From: Mesorhizobium loti
GTDB taxonomy: Bacteria > Pseudomonadota > Alphaproteobacteria > Rhizobiales > Rhizobiaceae
NCBI RefSeq assembly: GCF_002858745.1
Contig: NZ_PJRO01000001.1
Location: forward strand, 310,001-374,000
Direction of reading: 5' to 3'
DNA length: 64,000 nucleotides
Below, in pieces: positions 43,620-52,959 of this stretch. The position numbers and the translations under genes are program-made. The notes under the pieces were generated by a model. The model was not told the origin of the DNA, searched no databases, and worked only from the letters and a program-made list of their open reading frames with translations. The stretch's first letter is position 1; every line of letters begins with the position of its first letter.

Positions 43620-44870
43620 TCAGCCGCCCGCGTTCACCCGCGAAGCAGCGAAAGTCGACACCGCCTTGCTGATGCTCTCAGCCGCCTTGCCACGCCATTC
43701 CGGATTGGTGAGTTGGGCCTCATCCTTGGCGTTGGACAGATAGCCCAGCTCGACGAGGACCGAAGGAACGTCCGGCGCCTTCAGCACACGGAATCCGGCG
43801 AAACGGTGCGGATTGTTGATCAAGCCGACACTGGCCCCGAGCTCACCGACCAGCGTCTGAGCGAAACCCATCGAGAAGGAGTGTGTCTCACGGCGGATCA
43901 GATCGATCAGGATGTCGGTGACTTCCTGACTGTCTTCCTTGATCTCCATGCCCGCGAACTGGTCGGACAGATTTTCGCGATCGGCCAGCGCCTGCGCTTC
44001 GGGATCCGAGGCCTTGTCGGAAACAGTATAGACCGTGGCGCCGCGAATACCCTTGAGGCGAATGGTATCCGCATGGATCGAGATGAACAGATTGGCGCCG
44101 CGCTGCCTGGCGATCCGCACGCGGTCGTCCAGGCGGAGAAATGTGTCATCCTCGCGGGTGAGCGAGATGTCGTATTTACCTTCGGCGGAAAGCTTGTCGC
44201 GCAGTTCCTTGGCAAAAGCGAGCGTGACGTTCTTTTCGACCGTGCCGTTCAGCCCCTCCGCACCGCCATCGACACCGCCATGGCCGGGATCGATGACGAT
44301 CGTGAATTTGTGGGAGGTTACCGCCGGCACCGGTTTGGCCAGACGCTCGCGCTTGTCCGGAGATACTGTCGATGCCGTCGTGACGGCCTGGTCGGCGAGA
44401 GCCGCATCGAACTCGCGATCCGAAACCGCCGATATGTCGACCGCCATGCGATAGCCGGAACCGTCTTCATTTTTGAGCACATCCAGCTTGTCGACACGGA
44501 ACGGTCCCTTGCTGATCAGGATCAGCCTGGAAGCCCCTGCCTCGATCTGGCCATAGCGCACGCTTTTGACCAGCCCACGCGCCTTGAGGTCCCTGGCGCT
44601 GAAAGCCAACTTGGAGTTTGGAACGTCGATGACGAGGCGATGAGGGCCGCGCAGCAGGAACCAGCGCGGATTTGGCTCGCGGTCGAAATCGACAACGATG
44701 CGCATCTTTGTGGCGTCGCCCGCCATCTTGTAGCCGGTAGCCGCCAGCGGAACTTCGGCTGCATGGGCTATTGCAGGCAAGATCAGACTCGCGAACACGA
44801 CGAACAGCGCACAGCACAATACGCCGACCCAGCCGCCAAGCCTCTTGTTCGTATTTGCTTTCAGCCCCAT
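43620..44870 (-). CDS. amiC: N-acetylmuramoyl-L-alanine amidase, AmiC type
   Basis: A 416-residue periplasmic cell-wall hydrolase. Signal peptide (WVGVLCCALFVVFASLILPAIAHAA), an AMIN domain that targets the septum (about residues 40-140, MRIVVDFDREPNPRWFLLRGPHRLVIDVP), then the Amidase_3 catalytic domain with VIDPGHGGVDGGAEG (Zn His and Glu), NLFISIHADTIR (His) and the catalytic Glu in VLVELGYLSN. It cuts the amide bond between MurNAc and L-Ala to split daughter cells. The start at 44870 gives a normal signal peptide; the open frame extends 36 codons upstream. Divergent from rne. Confidence 0.93.
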   Translation of the reverse strand: MGLKANTNKRLGGWVGVLCCALFVVFASLILPAIAHAAEVPLAATGYKMAGDATKMRIVVDFDREPNPRWFLLRGPHRLVIDVPNSKLAFSARDLKARGLVKSVRYGQIEAGASRLILISKGPFRVDKLDVLKNEDGSGYRMAVDISAVSDREFDAALADQAVTTASTVSPDKRERLAKPVPAVTSHKFTIVIDPGHGGVDGGAEGLNGTVEKNVTLAFAKELRDKLSAEGKYDISLTREDDTFLRLDDRVRIARQRGANLFISIHADTIRLKGIRGATVYTVSDKASDPEAQALADRENLSDQFAGMEIKEDSQEVTDILIDLIRRETHSFSMGFAQTLVGELGASVGLINNPHRFAGFRVLKAPDVPSVLVELGYLSNAKDEAQLTNPEWRGKAAESISKAVSTFAASRVNAGG

Positions 44871-45508
44871 CTCAGTTCCAGTCGCTACCGGCTCAACGAA
44901 CCGGCCCGGTTGTTCTATCGAAGACGCGCTTAAGCGGTTAACTCGATTAACGATTGGTATCCAGAGAAGGTTAACCAAGCCTTTTCAAGGGTGATTTCGC
45001 TGACGGAACGGCCCTTTGCCGGCATGGAAATCGGGGTTGCCTTCCTACGCGTCAAATCATAAAAGCGATGGTGGGTCACTGCAATCCTGGGACCACCTTT
45101 CCCCTCAGCTTTCTGCTGGGTCCGGGTGAGAGGCAAGGTCCTCGCCAAAGCGGCGGGAATGCAAGTGATCGCGACGATTTTCGCAGTCGCTCACCCTAGG
45201 CGGGGGAAGTGCCTGCGACAGGAAAACGGCAAGGGTTCTCCCGCGCCGGCTCGACAGGAGCAAAACAAGCTGGTCCGGGTTTTCCGGGCTTAGGTTCAAA
45301 AAGGTCCGTTCGGTTTTGACGGTTTCAGGCACTACATTGGAAAGGTCCGCATTCAACCGCGCCATCATGGCTGCGGGCGGCACCGCCATCACCCTGAAGC
45401 GGCCCACTGCGGACGCACAAATATCCGGCACTCACGCACAAACAGCATCACGGCGGCGGGCATTGTCCCTTCGGTCGCGGCTGGCGGCTGCCGGGAGGAA
45501 ACATCATA
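44871..45508. other. Long divergent interval and probable rne leader
   Basis: 638 bases between amiC (minus) and rne (plus). It must hold both promoters and probably a long rne 5' leader, since RNase E usually controls its own mRNA through a structured leader. I see no supported gene; reading frames in it are short and not coding-like. No named RNA motif recognised. Confidence 0.5.
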
Positions 45509-48343
45509 ATGCCCAACAAGATGCTAATCGACGCCTCCCACCCGGAGGAAACACGCGTAGTCGTCGTTCGCGGTAACCGCATCGAAGAATTCGACTTCGA
45601 ATCGCAAGACAAGAAACAGCTCAAAGGAAACATCTACCTCGCCCGCGTCACGCGGGTTGAGCCGTCACTGCAGGCGGCGTTTGTGGAATATGGCGGCAAC
45701 CGCCATGGTTTCCTGGCCTTCAGCGAAATCCATCCCGATTACTACCAGATCCCGGTTGCCGACCGTCAGGCTCTTCTGCGCGCCGAGGCCCAGGAGGCCG
45801 AGGAGGAGGAAGAAGACGAGAACGGCGATGGGGGCGAAGACCGCCAGGATCGCAATCGTGGACGGCGCGGCCGCCGTCGTGGACGTAACCGCGATCGTGG
45901 TGAACGCAAGCGTGACGCGGCTGCCGGCGAGAACGGCGAAACGGGCGATGAGACAGCAGTGGCCGACGAAGGCGCCGAGGCTGTTGAAACTGCTGGATCA
46001 AACGACGGCGGCGATGCCGACGAAAGCACCAAGGGTGGCTCGATTGCGGCCAGCGTCGACGTCGACGTGATCTCGGAAGAGGTCGAAGTCGCGCAAGAAA
46101 GCAGTGAAACACAGCCTCGCGCCACCGAAGACAACAACGGTGATGAGACCGCCCCTCCGGCAGATGCGGACCGCGGCACACTGGAGGAGGTCGCCTCCTC
46201 CCACTCCGACGACCATGAGATCGAGTCGGTCGGCGCAGAGGATGCGCTGGAGGAAATCCGCGACCGTCGCAGGCCGGTGCGCAAGCAGTACAAGATCCAG
46301 GAAGTCATCAAACGTCGCCAGATCCTGCTGGTTCAGGTCGTCAAGGAAGAGCGCGGCAACAAGGGCGCAGCCCTGACCACCTATCTGTCGCTCGCCGGCC
46401 GTTACTCGGTCCTGATGCCGAACACGGCCCGCGGCGGAGGTATTTCGCGCAAGATCACAAACGCGCAGGACCGCAAGCGGCTTAAGGAAGTGGTCGCCGA
46501 CCTCGAGGTACCGCAGGGCATGGGCGTGATTCTGCGCACAGCCGGTGAAAGTCGCACCAAGGCCGAGATCAAGCGTGACTATGAATATCTGATGCGGTTG
46601 TGGGAGAATGTTCGCAGCCTCACGCTCAAATCCACCGCACCTGCTCTGGTTTACGAGGAAGGTTCGCTGATCAAGCGTTCGGTGCGCGATCTCTACAACA
46701 AGGAGATCGACGAAATCCTGGTTGCCGGCGAGGACGGTTATCGCGAGGCCAAGGACTTCATGCGCATGCTGATGCCCAGCCATGCCAAGATGGTCCAGCC
46801 TTATCGCGACACATCGCCGATATTCGCGCGCAACGGCATCGAGGCACAACTCGACAAGATGTTGCACCCGCAGGTGACGCTGAAGAGCGGTGGCTATCTG
46901 ATCATCAACCAGACCGAGGCACTGGTTGCTATCGACGTGAACTCCGGCCGTTCGACGCGTGAGCACTCGATCGAAGATACCGCGCTGCAGACGAACCTGG
47001 AAGCAGCCGAAGAAGTGGCCCGCCAGTTGAGGCTGCGCGACCTCGCCGGTCTGATCGTCATCGACTTCATCGACATGGAGGAGAACCGGAACAACCGGGC
47101 GGTCGAGAAGAAGCTGAAGGATTGCCTGAAGAACGACCGCGCCCGCATCCAGGTCGGTCGCATCTCGCATTTCGGCCTGATGGAGATGAGCCGCCAGCGC
47201 ATCCGCGCCAGCGTGCTGGAATCGACCATGAAACCTTGCCCGCACTGCGGCGGCACCGGCCACGTCCGTTCCGACTCCTCCGTTGCGCTGCTCGTCGTGC
47301 GCGCCATCGAGGAGTTCCTGCTCAAGGATTCACGCAGCCACATCACTGTACGGACCCCGGCGGCGACGGCACTTTATGTACTCAACCACAAGCGCTCGAC
47401 GCTGGTCGAACTGGAAACACGCTTCGGCCTGACGATTACCGTGGAAGCCGACGAAACGGTTGGTTCGCAACATTATTCTATCCTGCGCGGTGCGATCGCC
47501 GAGAAGCCGGAGGGCTTCGTCGAATTGAAGCAGCAACCGATCCCGATCGAACCCGAGGAGCCGGAAGACGATATTATCGTCGAGGATGAGGAAGAGACCG
47601 AAGAAGAAGAACAGCCTCGTCAGGAGCAGCAGGCGCGTGAGAGCGACGGTCAGCGCGACCGCAAACGCCGTCGGCGCAGGCGCCGTCGTGGTGGCCGTGA
47701 TCGTGATCAGGCCGCCTCGGAAGAAGGCAGCGACGACGACGTTTCTACGTCCGACGACGAAGCCGGCGAAGAGAGCGATCCTGATGATGCCGTCGGTGAA
47801 GTCGCCGAGACGACCGTTACCGCGGAAGAGAGCGATGACGAGCCTGCCAAGAAGCGCCGGCGTGGCAAACGCGGCGGCAAGCGCAGTCGCAAGGAAGACG
47901 GCGAGACCGCTGACGATGCGGTCGAAGCTGCCGCGGTTGATAGCGAAACCGTAGCCGCCGAAGCCGTTGCCGAAGTAGTAGCGGTCGAGCCTGAAGCTGT
48001 ACCTGCGCCGAAAGAAGCACCGGCCGAAAAGCCGAAGAAGCCGCGCCGCACGGCAAAGTCGAAGAAAGCTGAAGCTGCTGCTGCCGAGGCAGGCGCAGAT
48101 AAGGCGGTGACCGAAGCGCCAGCCGACATCGCCGTCGAGGCAGCACCGGTCGCTGCAAAGGGGCGCGCTGCTGCGAAGGAGGCCCCCGCCGAGAAGAAAC
48201 CACGCGCTTCACGCCGCAAGACCGCAAGCGCGGAAGCACCGGCAGCACCGGTCGTTTCCTCCACGGCCTCGGCAGAGGCGGAAGAGGCCAGTGAGGAAAA
48301 ACCGAAGCGCGGCGGCTGGTGGCAACGCAAGGGTTTCTTCTGA
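45509..48343 (+). CDS. rne: Ribonuclease E
   Basis: A 944-residue endoribonuclease, core of the RNA degradosome. The S1 domain begins at about residue 36 (KGNIYLARVTRVEPSLQAAFVEYGGNRHGFLAFSEIH) and is split by an insert of about 160 acidic/basic low-complexity residues (roughly 92-250) before it resumes as RQILLVQVVKEERGNKGAALTTYLSLAGRYSVLMPN. Catalytic Asp motif: VAIDVNSGRSTR with DFIDME; the Zn-link CPHCGGTG holds the tetramer; then the small domain. The C-terminal half (about 600-944) is disordered, rich in Glu/Ala and Arg clusters (RDRKRRRRRRRRGGRDRD), the scaffold for partners such as helicases. The S1 insert is an alphaproteobacterial trait. Confidence 0.96.
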   Translation: MPNKMLIDASHPEETRVVVVRGNRIEEFDFESQDKKQLKGNIYLARVTRVEPSLQAAFVEYGGNRHGFLAFSEIHPDYYQIPVADRQALLRAEAQEAEEEEEDENGDGGEDRQDRNRGRRGRRRGRNRDRGERKRDAAAGENGETGDETAVADEGAEAVETAGSNDGGDADESTKGGSIAASVDVDVISEEVEVAQESSETQPRATEDNNGDETAPPADADRGTLEEVASSHSDDHEIESVGAEDALEEIRDRRRPVRKQYKIQEVIKRRQILLVQVVKEERGNKGAALTTYLSLAGRYSVLMPNTARGGGISRKITNAQDRKRLKEVVADLEVPQGMGVILRTAGESRTKAEIKRDYEYLMRLWENVRSLTLKSTAPALVYEEGSLIKRSVRDLYNKEIDEILVAGEDGYREAKDFMRMLMPSHAKMVQPYRDTSPIFARNGIEAQLDKMLHPQVTLKSGGYLIINQTEALVAIDVNSGRSTREHSIEDTALQTNLEAAEEVARQLRLRDLAGLIVIDFIDMEENRNNRAVEKKLKDCLKNDRARIQVGRISHFGLMEMSRQRIRASVLESTMKPCPHCGGTGHVRSDSSVALLVVRAIEEFLLKDSRSHITVRTPAATALYVLNHKRSTLVELETRFGLTITVEADETVGSQHYSILRGAIAEKPEGFVELKQQPIPIEPEEPEDDIIVEDEEETEEEEQPRQEQQARESDGQRDRKRRRRRRRRGGRDRDQAASEEGSDDDVSTSDDEAGEESDPDDAVGEVAETTVTAEESDDEPAKKRRRGKRGGKRSRKEDGETADDAVEAAAVDSETVAAEAVAEVVAVEPEAVPAPKEAPAEKPKKPRRTAKSKKAEAAAAEAGADKAVTEAPADIAVEAAPVAAKGRAAAKEAPAEKKPRASRRKTASAEAPAAPVVSSTASAEAEEASEEKPKRGGWWQRKGFF

Positions 48344-48395
48344 GCCAGCAACCAAGCCCTGGCGGAGAAACCGCCGGATCGCAGTCTGGAATAAT

Positions 48396-48428
48396 AAAAA
48401 GCGGCGGCACCAAGTGCCGCCGCTTTTT
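48396..48428. terminator. Terminator between rne and the DUF378 gene
   Basis: Perfect 15-bp stem AAAAAGCGGCGGCAC / GTGCCGCCGCTTTTT, CAA loop. Convergent genes; works both ways. Confidence 0.92.
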
Positions 48429-48442
48429 CGTTTTGAGGGATT

Positions 48443-48679
48443 TTAGTGGTGGCGGATATGACGTTCCGCCGAAACCTCACCTTCGCTGAACGCCTGCACG
48501 AACGGCATGAGCTGCCACACGGCCGAAAGGCCGATGATGACAGAAACCAGCCGGGCGAGCGGGGTGCCGGTGCCTCCGAACAGTGTTCCGAGGACATCGT
48601 AGCCCACAACGCCCATGACCAGCCAGTTCAGGCCGCCAATGATGATCAGGACGAGGGTGACAAGGTTCATGGCGCGCAT
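48443..48679 (-). CDS. DUF378 small membrane protein
   Basis: A 78-residue inner-membrane protein with two hydrophobic segments (LVTLVLIIIGGLNWLVMGVVG and LARLVSVIIGLSAVWQLMPF) and a polar C-terminal tail. The GGLNWLxxG pattern is the DUF378 signature (PF04070). GGAGG five bases before the ATG at 48679 decides the start. An EcfG promoter lies 33 bases upstream, so it belongs to the general stress response. Function unknown. Confidence 0.88.
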   Translation of the reverse strand: MRAMNLVTLVLIIIGGLNWLVMGVVGYDVLGTLFGGTGTPLARLVSVIIGLSAVWQLMPFVQAFSEGEVSAERHIRHH

Positions 48680-48712
48680 TGGTGCCTCCACGAGTTGTTG
48701 CCTGATGCTAGA

Positions 48713-48737
48713 AACGCGATCCGATCCAGCCGGTTCC
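48713..48737 (-). promoter_or_regulatory. EcfG (general stress sigma factor) promoter, minus strand
   Basis: On the minus strand GGAAC (rc of 48733-48737), 16-base spacer, CGTT (rc of 48713-48716). It lies 33 bases before the DUF378 start, the same distance as the promoter at 25943-25968 has from its gene. Confidence 0.75.
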
Positions 48738-48782
48738 CGCAATCGCGAAATCGTGAAGAGCAGCAGGCCATCCTGCCCTTGC

Positions 48783-49931
48783 CTATTTCAGCCAGCGCTC
48801 CAGGCGAGCAACGGCCTCCACCATCTCGTCGTGGCTGCCGGCGTAAGAAAAGCGCATGTAGCGGTGCCCCTGCAACGGATCGAAGTCACGTCCCGGCGTG
48901 GCGGCAACGTGGGCTTCTTTCAGCATCTTGCCAGCGAATGCCATGCTGTCGTTGGTGAGGCGCGAAACATCGCAGAAGGCGTAGAAAGCGCCGTCCATAG
49001 GAGCGGCCAATGCAAAGCCCAATTCCGGCAGGCGCTTCATCAGCAGTTCGCGATTCCAAGCATAGCGCGCCTTTACGGCTTCCAGATGCTGGGTAGCCTT
49101 GAACGCCTCGATGGCTGCCACCTGCGAAAGCTCCGGCGCCGAGATGTAGAGGCTCTGCGCAATGCGCTCGACCGGCCTTACCAATTTTTCCGGCAACACC
49201 ATCCAGCCGATACGCCAGCCGGTCATGCAATAATATTTGGAGAAGGAATTGATCACCGCGACATCGCGGCCGAACGCCAGCGCGGTGGTATCGGGTGCGC
49301 CATAGGCCAACCGATGGTAGATCTCATCGGATATCACCGCGATGCCGAGCCGGTCCGCCGTTTCAATCAAGGCCTTCAGCGCGTCGACCGGGATGACCGC
49401 ACCGGTCGGATTGGCGGGGCTGGCAAACAGAACGCCCTTCAGCGGCTTCTCGGCGTGGGCACTGGCCAGATGTTCGGCGTGCAGATAGGCAGTCCCCTCC
49501 AATTCGATCTCCACTACCTCGATGCCGAGGGCAGCCATGATGTTGCGGTAGGCCGGATAGCCGGGCGCGGCGATGGCGACACGGTCGCCGGCGTCGAACA
49601 TGGCGAGGAAGGCCAGATTGAACGCGGCGGAAGAGCCTGTCGTGACGGCGATACGTTCCGGCGTGACCTCGATCCGATAGTGATCGCGGTAGTGGCCGGC
49701 GATAGCACGACGCAATTCCGGCAGCCCAAGCGCGTCGGTGTAGCCGATACGGCCGGCCTTCAAAGCGACCGCCGCCGCCTCGCGCACAATGGCGGGGGCG
49801 GGATCGGATGGCTGGCCGACGGCCATGGAAATCACCGGCACGCCTTCTGCCTTCAGCCTGTTGGCATCAGCCAGAACATCCATGGCGTGGAACGGCTCGA
49901 CGTCTCCGCGCCGTGACAATGAGACAACCAT
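48783..49931 (-). CDS. Class I PLP-dependent aminotransferase
   Basis: A 382-residue cytoplasmic aminotransferase of the aspartate-aminotransferase subgroup Igamma. PLP lysine in VINSFSKYYCMTGWRIGW, substrate Arg at MRFSYAGS near the C-terminus, SPANPTGAV and SDEIYHRLAY conserved. The first residues (GDVEPFHAMDVLADANRLKAEG) are typical of rhizobial members. AGGAG 11 bases before the ATG at 49931; the open frame extends further without support. Substrate unclear. Divergent from the M48 protease gene. Confidence 0.9.
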   Translation of the reverse strand: MVVSLSRRGDVEPFHAMDVLADANRLKAEGVPVISMAVGQPSDPAPAIVREAAAVALKAGRIGYTDALGLPELRRAIAGHYRDHYRIEVTPERIAVTTGSSAAFNLAFLAMFDAGDRVAIAAPGYPAYRNIMAALGIEVVEIELEGTAYLHAEHLASAHAEKPLKGVLFASPANPTGAVIPVDALKALIETADRLGIAVISDEIYHRLAYGAPDTTALAFGRDVAVINSFSKYYCMTGWRIGWMVLPEKLVRPVERIAQSLYISAPELSQVAAIEAFKATQHLEAVKARYAWNRELLMKRLPELGFALAAPMDGAFYAFCDVSRLTNDSMAFAGKMLKEAHVAATPGRDFDPLQGHRYMRFSYAGSHDEMVEAVARLERWLK

Positions 49932-50085
49932 TTTTAGGCAAACTCCTGTTAACGATGCCCCGCCATCCGCGTCCGGCTGCCGGATCGCGCCGCACAAATG
50001 CCCGATTGATGGGGATCACAAGTTCAGCAAGTTTTCGCGCGCCGGCTTTTCATCGTCAACCGCCTCGTCTACCAGTGTACGCATC

Positions 50086-51501
50086 ATGTTGAGCCTTTCA
50101 CGCCCCGGACAGACGATCGCCCCGAAGCTCGCCAAGACCGCGCGTGCCCTGGCGACACTCGCACTTGGCGCCGCTATTGCCGCTACCAGTACCGTCAACG
50201 CCTTCGCGCAGAACGTCCCTGTCGTGCGCGATGCCGAGATCGAAGCGCTGGTGCGCGACTATGCCAAACCGATCTTCAAGGCGGCAGGCCTTTCCAATGC
50301 CGGTATCCAGATCGTGCTCGTCAACGACCCCAGCTTCAACGCCTTTGTTGCCGGTCGCCGCGTTTTCATCAACACCGGGACACTGATGCAGGCCGAGACG
50401 CCGAACGAGGTGATCGGCGTGCTGGCGCACGAGACAGGCCATATCGCCGGCGGCCACCAACAGCGGCTGCGCGAGCAGCTCGAGCGCGCCAAGACCATGG
50501 CGATCGTTGCCGGCCTGCTTGGCGCCGGCGCCCTGGTGGCAGGTGCTGCCACTGACAGCAAGGGCCTGGCGGGCGCAGGCATGGGACTTGCTACTGGCGG
50601 CACGGAACTCGCGCAGCGCTCGTTGCTCGCTTATCAGCGCGGCGAGGAAATGACGGCGGACCGTTCCGCCATCACCTATCTCAACGCCACCGGACAATCT
50701 GGTGCAGGCATGTTGAAGACGTTCCAGCGGTTCCAGAGCGCGCTGTCGCTGTCCGGCGCACGCGTCGACCCTTACCGCGTCAGCCATCCAATGCCGCAGG
50801 ATCGTGTCTCCAACCTGCAGGACCTGGTCAACAAGAGCCCCTATCTCGACGCCAAAGACCCGCCTGCCCTGCAGCAGCGCCACAATATGATGCGCGTCAA
50901 GATCGCCGCCTTCACGCAAGGCCAGGCGGCGACATCGCGGCTGCTGCGCAAGAGCCCAGATCCTGTTGCCGTGCAATATGGCGAAGCGATCTCGAACTAC
51001 CTCAACGGCAATCCGAGTTCGGCGCTGGCCAAGACCGACGCGATGATCAAGTCCCAGCCCAAGAACCCCTATCTCCAGGAATTGCGCGGCGACATCCTGA
51101 TGAAGGCCAACAAACCAAAGGAAGCGGCCTCCGCCTACGCCAAGGCCGTCAGTCTCGACCCAGCGAAATCAGGACTGCTTTCCGTGTCCTACGGACAGGC
51201 TCTGCTTGCCCAGCGCACGCCGGAATCGTTGAAACAGGCCATCGCGCAGCTCTCCAACGGCCTGGATCGCGACCGCGAGAATGCAGGCGGTTACCGCTTC
51301 CTGGCACAGGCCTATGGCGAACTCGGCGATGTCGGCAAAGCCGAGCTGGCGACCGCTGAAGGATATTACTATCAAGGTGCCACCAAGGACGCCAAAATTT
51401 TCGCCATGCGTGCGCAGAAGCTCTTGAAGACAGGCGAACCGGCCTGGGTGCGCGCACAGGACATCATCGGCGCCAAGGCACCAACCAAGAAATCGAACTG
51501 A
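50086..51501 (+). CDS. M48 family Zn-metalloprotease with TPR domain, BepA/LoiP type
   Basis: A 471-residue periplasmic protein. Signal peptide (ALATLALGAAIAATSTVNAFA, cleavage around residue 41). Metalloprotease domain with HETGH at 115-119 and the third ligand Glu in QRGEEMTADRSAITYL. The C-terminal half has tetratricopeptide-like repeats (PYLQELRGDILMKANKPKEAASAYAKAVSLDP, YRFLAQAYGELGDVGKAELATAEGYYYQG). This layout is that of E. coli BepA, which monitors outer-membrane protein assembly. The start at 50086 lacks a strong Shine-Dalgarno but gives the only sensible signal peptide. It is followed by the DsbA-like gene, likely the same operon, fitting an envelope quality-control role. Confidence 0.9.
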   Translation: MLSLSRPGQTIAPKLAKTARALATLALGAAIAATSTVNAFAQNVPVVRDAEIEALVRDYAKPIFKAAGLSNAGIQIVLVNDPSFNAFVAGRRVFINTGTLMQAETPNEVIGVLAHETGHIAGGHQQRLREQLERAKTMAIVAGLLGAGALVAGAATDSKGLAGAGMGLATGGTELAQRSLLAYQRGEEMTADRSAITYLNATGQSGAGMLKTFQRFQSALSLSGARVDPYRVSHPMPQDRVSNLQDLVNKSPYLDAKDPPALQQRHNMMRVKIAAFTQGQAATSRLLRKSPDPVAVQYGEAISNYLNGNPSSALAKTDAMIKSQPKNPYLQELRGDILMKANKPKEAASAYAKAVSLDPAKSGLLSVSYGQALLAQRTPESLKQAIAQLSNGLDRDRENAGGYRFLAQAYGELGDVGKAELATAEGYYYQGATKDAKIFAMRAQKLLKTGEPAWVRAQDIIGAKAPTKKSN

Positions 51502-51564
51502 AGACGGCAAGGACGGCAGCAGATCGTGCCCGCCGCAGCCCATGAAAGCCAAAGGAAGACGACC

Positions 51565-52335
51565 ATGAACAAGGCCTATCTGCTCAGCACCGCCGGAGCG
51601 GCCATTGCCCTTGCCGCCTTCACCTTCGGCTTCACGGCTGCCGATACCCGCCCGGCGCTTGCCGACACCAAGCTCGACCGCGCCCAGGTCGAGGAGATCG
51701 TGCGCGACTATCTTCTGAAGAATCCGGAAATCCTGCTCGAAGTGCAGGATGCCCTGGAGACCAAGCAGAAAGAAGAGCAGAAGCTCGCCGCTACCGGTGT
51801 CATCAAGGAAAACAAGGACGAGATCTTCAACGCCTCATACGACACCGTCGTAGGCAATCCCAAGGGCAAGATCACGATCGTCGAGTTCTACGATTACAAT
51901 TGCGGCTTCTGCAAACGTGCCATGGCCGACATGGCAGATCTTACCAAGGCCAATCCCGACCTGCGTTTCGTGCTGAAGGAATTCCCGATCCTCGGGCCGG
52001 ATTCCCAGAAGGCGCATGTCGTCTCGCAGGCGTTCCAGAAGCTGATGCCGGAGAAGGCAGGTGAATTCCACCTCGAACTGTTGGGCGGTCAGACCCGCGC
52101 CACAGAAGACACCGCCATCAAGATCGCGCTGGAGCTTGGCGCCGACGAGGCGAAACTGCGCGAGGCGATGAAGGATCCAGCGATCATGGAGCGCTTCGCC
52201 AAGACCTATGACCTCGCCAACAAGCTCGCCATCACCGGCACCCCTTCCTACGTCATCGGCAACGACGTGGTGTTCGGCGCTCTCGGCGCGGATGTTCTGA
52301 CCGAAAAGATCAAAGCCGCGAAGCCGGCGCTCTAA
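51565..52335 (+). CDS. DsbA-family thiol-disulfide oxidoreductase
   Basis: A 256-residue periplasmic protein. Signal peptide (AYLLSTAGAAIALAAFTFGFTAADTRPALA), a helical region at 40-80 (VEEIVRDYLLKNPEILLEVQDALETKQKEEQKL), then a thioredoxin fold with CGFC active site at 113-116 (DYNCGFCKRA) and cis-Pro in TGTPSYVIG. It resembles BdbD/Com1-like and ScsC forms found in alphaproteobacteria. It oxidises or isomerises disulfides in exported proteins. The N-terminal helix may serve oligomerisation, as in ScsC. It follows the M48 protease by 63 bases, likely cotranscribed. Confidence 0.92.
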   Translation: MNKAYLLSTAGAAIALAAFTFGFTAADTRPALADTKLDRAQVEEIVRDYLLKNPEILLEVQDALETKQKEEQKLAATGVIKENKDEIFNASYDTVVGNPKGKITIVEFYDYNCGFCKRAMADMADLTKANPDLRFVLKEFPILGPDSQKAHVVSQAFQKLMPEKAGEFHLELLGGQTRATEDTAIKIALELGADEAKLREAMKDPAIMERFAKTYDLANKLAITGTPSYVIGNDVVFGALGADVLTEKIKAAKPAL

Positions 52336-52496
52336 GCTTCGGGAAGCCAAAGCCGGACTTGGCCAGGTCAGGTCCGGTGAAACCGGCGTTGTGGACAGGC
52401 CAAGATGACACTTGCGCTCTTTTCGCGGCCGGTTATGCCCATTATAGAGGTCCGGCGTGCCAGTAATATTCGGCGCGCGGATAAAGGTAGCCATTT

Positions 52497-52931
52497 TTGA
52501 AAACGGTTTTCGTCCTCAACGGTCCCAACCTCAACATGCTCGGCAAGCGCGAGCCGTCGATCTATGGCGACAAGACGCTGGACGACATCGCCGCCGATTG
52601 CGTCAAGGCAGGCAAGGACCTCGGGCTGACCGTCGATTTCCGCCAGTCGAACCATGAGGGCCATCTGGTCGACTGGATCCAGGAAGCGGGCGAGGCTGCT
52701 GCCGGCGTCGTCATCAATGCCGGTGCCTATACCCACACCTCGATCGCCATCCACGACGCAATCCGGGGCGTCGCCCCACTGCCGGTCGTGGAAGTGCATC
52801 TTTCCAACATCCACGCGCGCGAGCCGTTCCGGCATGTATCCCGGATCGCTCCGCACGCCGTGGGCATGATCTGCGGCTTCGGGCCGCTTGGCTACACGCT
52901 GGCGCTGCAAGCGCTCGCCGCCCGCATCTGA
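52497..52931 (+). CDS. aroQ: 3-dehydroquinate dehydratase, type II
   Basis: A 144-residue dodecameric enzyme of the shikimate pathway (dehydroquinate to dehydroshikimate). Family motifs: [20 protein letters not shown] (with catalytic Tyr), [44 protein letters not shown] (catalytic His). The start is TTG at 52497, preceded by AAAGGT; no ATG fits. It lies just upstream of accB-accC, a common alphaproteobacterial order. Confidence 0.95.
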   Translation: MKTVFVLNGPNLNMLGKREPSIYGDKTLDDIAADCVKAGKDLGLTVDFRQSNHEGHLVDWIQEAGEAAAGVVINAGAYTHTSIAIHDAIRGVAPLPVVEVHLSNIHAREPFRHVSRIAPHAVGMICGFGPLGYTLALQALAARI

Positions 52932-52959
52932 AATGGGCGGACAACAAGAAGGGTCGGAC

